Source of the DNA: Bacillota bacterium
GTDB lineage: Bacteria > Bacillota > Clostridia > Lachnospirales > Lachnospiraceae
Direction of reading: 5' to 3'
DNA length: 24,448 bases
NCBI GenBank assembly: GCA_023391695.1
Contig: JAEWAK010000016.1
Span: 1-24,448, forward strand
Under the pieces are notes generated by a model. That model was not told where the DNA came from, made no database searches, and saw only the letters and a program-made list of their open reading frames with translations. Below are positions 22,816 to 24,448 of this stretch, one piece after another. Position 1 is the stretch's first letter. Every line of letters starts with the position of its first letter. The position numbers and the translations under genes were made by a program.

Positions 22816-24267
22816 TTACCCGTGATATACTTCGTCTTTCATCATAAGATGGACGGATGCCTTTTTATAGGTCATAGGTAATGCCAGAATATTCGGATTT
22901 TGACCGACAAATTTTTTCTTTGCATCCTCCAGTGCTTCTTCAAAAGTTGCCCTGGTTTTTAGTCCCATTCCCCTTGCATATCCCGGCTGTTCCGCTCCGA
23001 CAAGATAGATTGCGGAAGTATTCTGTTCCGCAATGTGTCCGCAGGATATCATGGAGAAACCATGGAACGGATGAAATGCATTGGTATAACGGTATTTTCT
23101 GATATATTCTTCATTGGTTGCAAAGTATTCGCCAAGGCGGTTCATATCCGGCAGGGTGTTCATACCGTCTTTCTGGAACATTTCATACATTTCCCTGAGA
23201 TAAGGCCATAATTCATCATGGAAAAACCCGTTGCAGGTGGAAGCACATATAATAACACAGTTTTCGCTCATAATTCTCTTAAACCGGATCACCTGGGCAG
23301 ATAAGGCCTGCATCAGCATAATAGGATTGGTTCCCATTCCGTCACCGTAGTGGAAAAACTGAGGCATACCAAATACCAGTACGTCATATTTTTTTTCGGC
23401 AAAGTGCACATAGGTCCTTTTATCTGCTACTTTCCAGGAAAGGGACTGCATTTCTTTGGCATAACCGCTGAAAATGGCGATCTGTCTGGACTGGGTATCA
23501 AGAACGGCATCACAGCAGAAAAATTTCTTGCCCATGCACTTCTCCATGTGCTGGCCGATCTCGTCAAACTTGGTTCTCATCATGGAATGTCCGCTGACAG
23601 GTACGAAATCCTTCCGGTGCATTACTTCCGGTACATGATGGGAGGCTATGGACCTCCAATGGGTAATTCCGGTAGAACAGTGCTTATAACCGCCGGAATA
23701 ACCGCCGTAAGGATTACCCTGTGTATGGCCGATCAGGATTGCCACATCGCTGTCATACACATATTTATTCATAATGACCGGATCTCCCCGGTCCGTTACT
23801 CCCAAATCAACCAGATGATCATAGTCTTCACTGTCATGGTTTAAAATCTGATGGGAATACCAGAATTCATTAAACAGTTCATCACCCAGAACTCCCCGGA
23901 TTTCTTTCTCCGTATTTTTTCTGTGAAGTCCATTGGAACATATAAGAAGAATATCTTTCTTTTCAACACCGACACTGTACAATTCTTTCAGAATTAATTT
24001 AATGGACACTTTCCGGTGTGCCGTCGGCTGTTCGCCGCCCTTAACTCTGTCCGGAAAAACAATCGTTACCTTAGAGCCTTTTTTGGCAAGTTTCGTAAGG
24101 GGTTCCATCCCGATGGGATTACGAAGGGATTCCAGTGTTTTTTCCTCCAGCTGGTCCTGGGGTATATGGGGCGGATCCGCAACCGTTTCCCCTGTTATAA
24201 ATACATCCGTATTATCCGGCAGATTTGCTTCCATCATTCCATGTCCGTATTCAAATGCTAATTTCAT
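22816..24267 (-). CDS. LarA-family (DUF2088) nickel-dependent 2-hydroxyacid racemase/epimerase homologue
   Basis: This 483-residue cytosolic protein is a divergent member of the LarA superfamily, which uses a nickel-pincer nucleotide to racemise or epimerise 2-hydroxyacids (lactate, malate, gluconate and others). Residues matching lactate racemase key positions are visible: H115 (GLHRKNTEKE), H181, K195 in GGYSGGYKH (the lysine that carries the cofactor) and H211. Spacing H115 to H181 (66) and K195 to H211 (16) equals that I recall for the Lactiplantibacillus enzyme, with four extra residues between H181 and K195. The usual D-x-T-R motif reads DRVK (D73-K76), so substrate recognition probably differs. 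It is about 50 residues longer than typical LarA. AGTGAGGT precedes the ATG. Cofactor genes larB, larC and larE are not in the window. The substrate is unknown. Confidence 0.83.
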   Translation of the reverse strand: MKLAFEYGHGMMEANLPDNTDVFITGETVADPPHIPQDQLEEKTLESLRNPIGMEPLTKLAKKGSKVTIVFPDRVKGGEQPTAHRKVSIKLILKELYSVGVEKKDILLICSNGLHRKNTEKEIRGVLGDELFNEFWYSHQILNHDSEDYDHLVDLGVTDRGDPVIMNKYVYDSDVAILIGHTQGNPYGGYSGGYKHCSTGITHWRSIASHHVPEVMHRKDFVPVSGHSMMRTKFDEIGQHMEKCMGKKFFCCDAVLDTQSRQIAIFSGYAKEMQSLSWKVADKRTYVHFAEKKYDVLVFGMPQFFHYGDGMGTNPIMLMQALSAQVIRFKRIMSENCVIICASTCNGFFHDELWPYLREMYEMFQKDGMNTLPDMNRLGEYFATNEEYIRKYRYTNAFHPFHGFSMISCGHIAEQNTSAIYLVGAEQPGYARGMGLKTRATFEEALEDAKKKFVGQNPNILALPMTYKKASVHLMMKDEVYHG

Positions 24268-24362
24268 AATAATACCTCACTTTCTTATTGCAATTGCCTA
24301 TTAATGGTCTCTATTATTTTCCTAGGGTGTGTCTGAAAACTGCTTGTGCCGGGCTGAATGTT

Positions 24363-24446
24363 CCACTTTGTGGGAGACAAGGAGCGATTTTGGGGGCGTA
24401 GCGGGTCTACGTTCCCAAAATTGCGACGCAGGATTCCGCAAAGTGG
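24363..24446. repeat. 84-nt near-palindromic element at the right edge
   Basis: CCACTTTG (24363-24370) pairs with CAAAGTGG (24439-24446). Further in, GCGATTTTGGG pairs with CCCAAAATTGC at ten of eleven positions. At the centre CGTAG-CGGGT-CTACG is perfect. The nested symmetry and an abrupt rise in GC suggest a dispersed repeat or non-autonomous mobile element, possibly continuing past the window. It lies about 95 bases upstream of the LarA-like start. Confidence 0.6.
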
Positions 24447-24448
24447 GG

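Noticed and set aside
23350..23844. A 164-codon plus-strand open frame in the LarA-like gene
   Set aside because: It is antisense to conserved LarA-family sequence and has no recognisable domain.
1..24448. CRISPR arrays, tRNA or rRNA genes, transposases, phage genes
   Set aside because: I looked on both strands and saw no regularly spaced repeats, tRNA-like cloverleaf or recognisable mobile-element protein.

Overview
The window looks like a piece of a low-to-mid GC Firmicutes chromosome, most likely Lachnospiraceae or a related Clostridium group (inference). The grounds are AGGAGG-type ribosome sites, TTG and GTG starts, YesM/YesN-type two-component proteins, a ribose-type sugar ABC ATPase, a LarA-family protein, and many AT-rich intergenic hairpins. 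Every gene but one (a LacX-like mutarotase at 12679-13560) is on the minus strand, so the window reads from right to left. I see no tRNA, rRNA, CRISPR array, transposase or phage gene.

Region A (1-5031) is a sugar-sensing and uptake module: an AraC-type YesN response regulator, a YesM/LytS-type kinase, and a membrane-anchored sugar-binding protein that overlaps the kinase gene. A terminator follows, then a separately promoted sugar ABC transporter operon, of which only the start of the ATPase gene is inside the window. The arrangement resembles the XylFII-LytS-YesN sensing systems of clostridia.

Region B (5261-13560) is a hexitol/tagatose pathway: aldo/keto reductase, PfkB-family sugar-phosphate kinase (LacC/FruK-like), GatD-like galactitol-1-phosphate dehydrogenase, FGGY carbohydrate kinase, LacI-family repressor, GatY-like tagatose-bisphosphate aldolase, and a divergent LacX-like mutarotase. 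No PTS gene is present. A plausible route is ABC uptake, phosphorylation by the FGGY kinase, oxidation by GatD to tagatose-6-phosphate, a second phosphorylation by the PfkB kinase, and cleavage by GatY to triose phosphates. Two matching LacI-type operators (core ACGTTTC) sit in strong sigma-A-like promoters in front of the FGGY and GatY genes.

Region C (13835-24267) is less conventional: a glucose-6-phosphate isomerase and a long class II aldolase directly behind a LuxR-type response regulator and a polytopic histidine kinase, then a NitT/TauT-type ABC transporter, a TSUP/TauE-family membrane protein and a divergent LarA-family (nickel-dependent 2-hydroxyacid racemase/epimerase) protein. Taurine/sulfonate-type import, a TauE-like exporter, sugar-phosphate isomerase and aldolase genes, and a hydroxyacid racemase-like protein together suggest catabolism of an unusual, possibly sulfonated or acidic, carbon source. 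No gene in the window proves the substrate.

Several DNA/RNA structures stand out: a 40-nt tandem duplication in the permease leader whose two hairpins carry a compensatory base change; a four-copy 19-nt repeat spanning a mis-assignable start of the TSUP gene; a 9-5-9 inverted repeat just upstream of the transporter promoter; a short palindrome flanked by 8-bp direct repeats before the YesN gene; and an 84-nt near-palindrome at the right edge that looks like a dispersed repeat.
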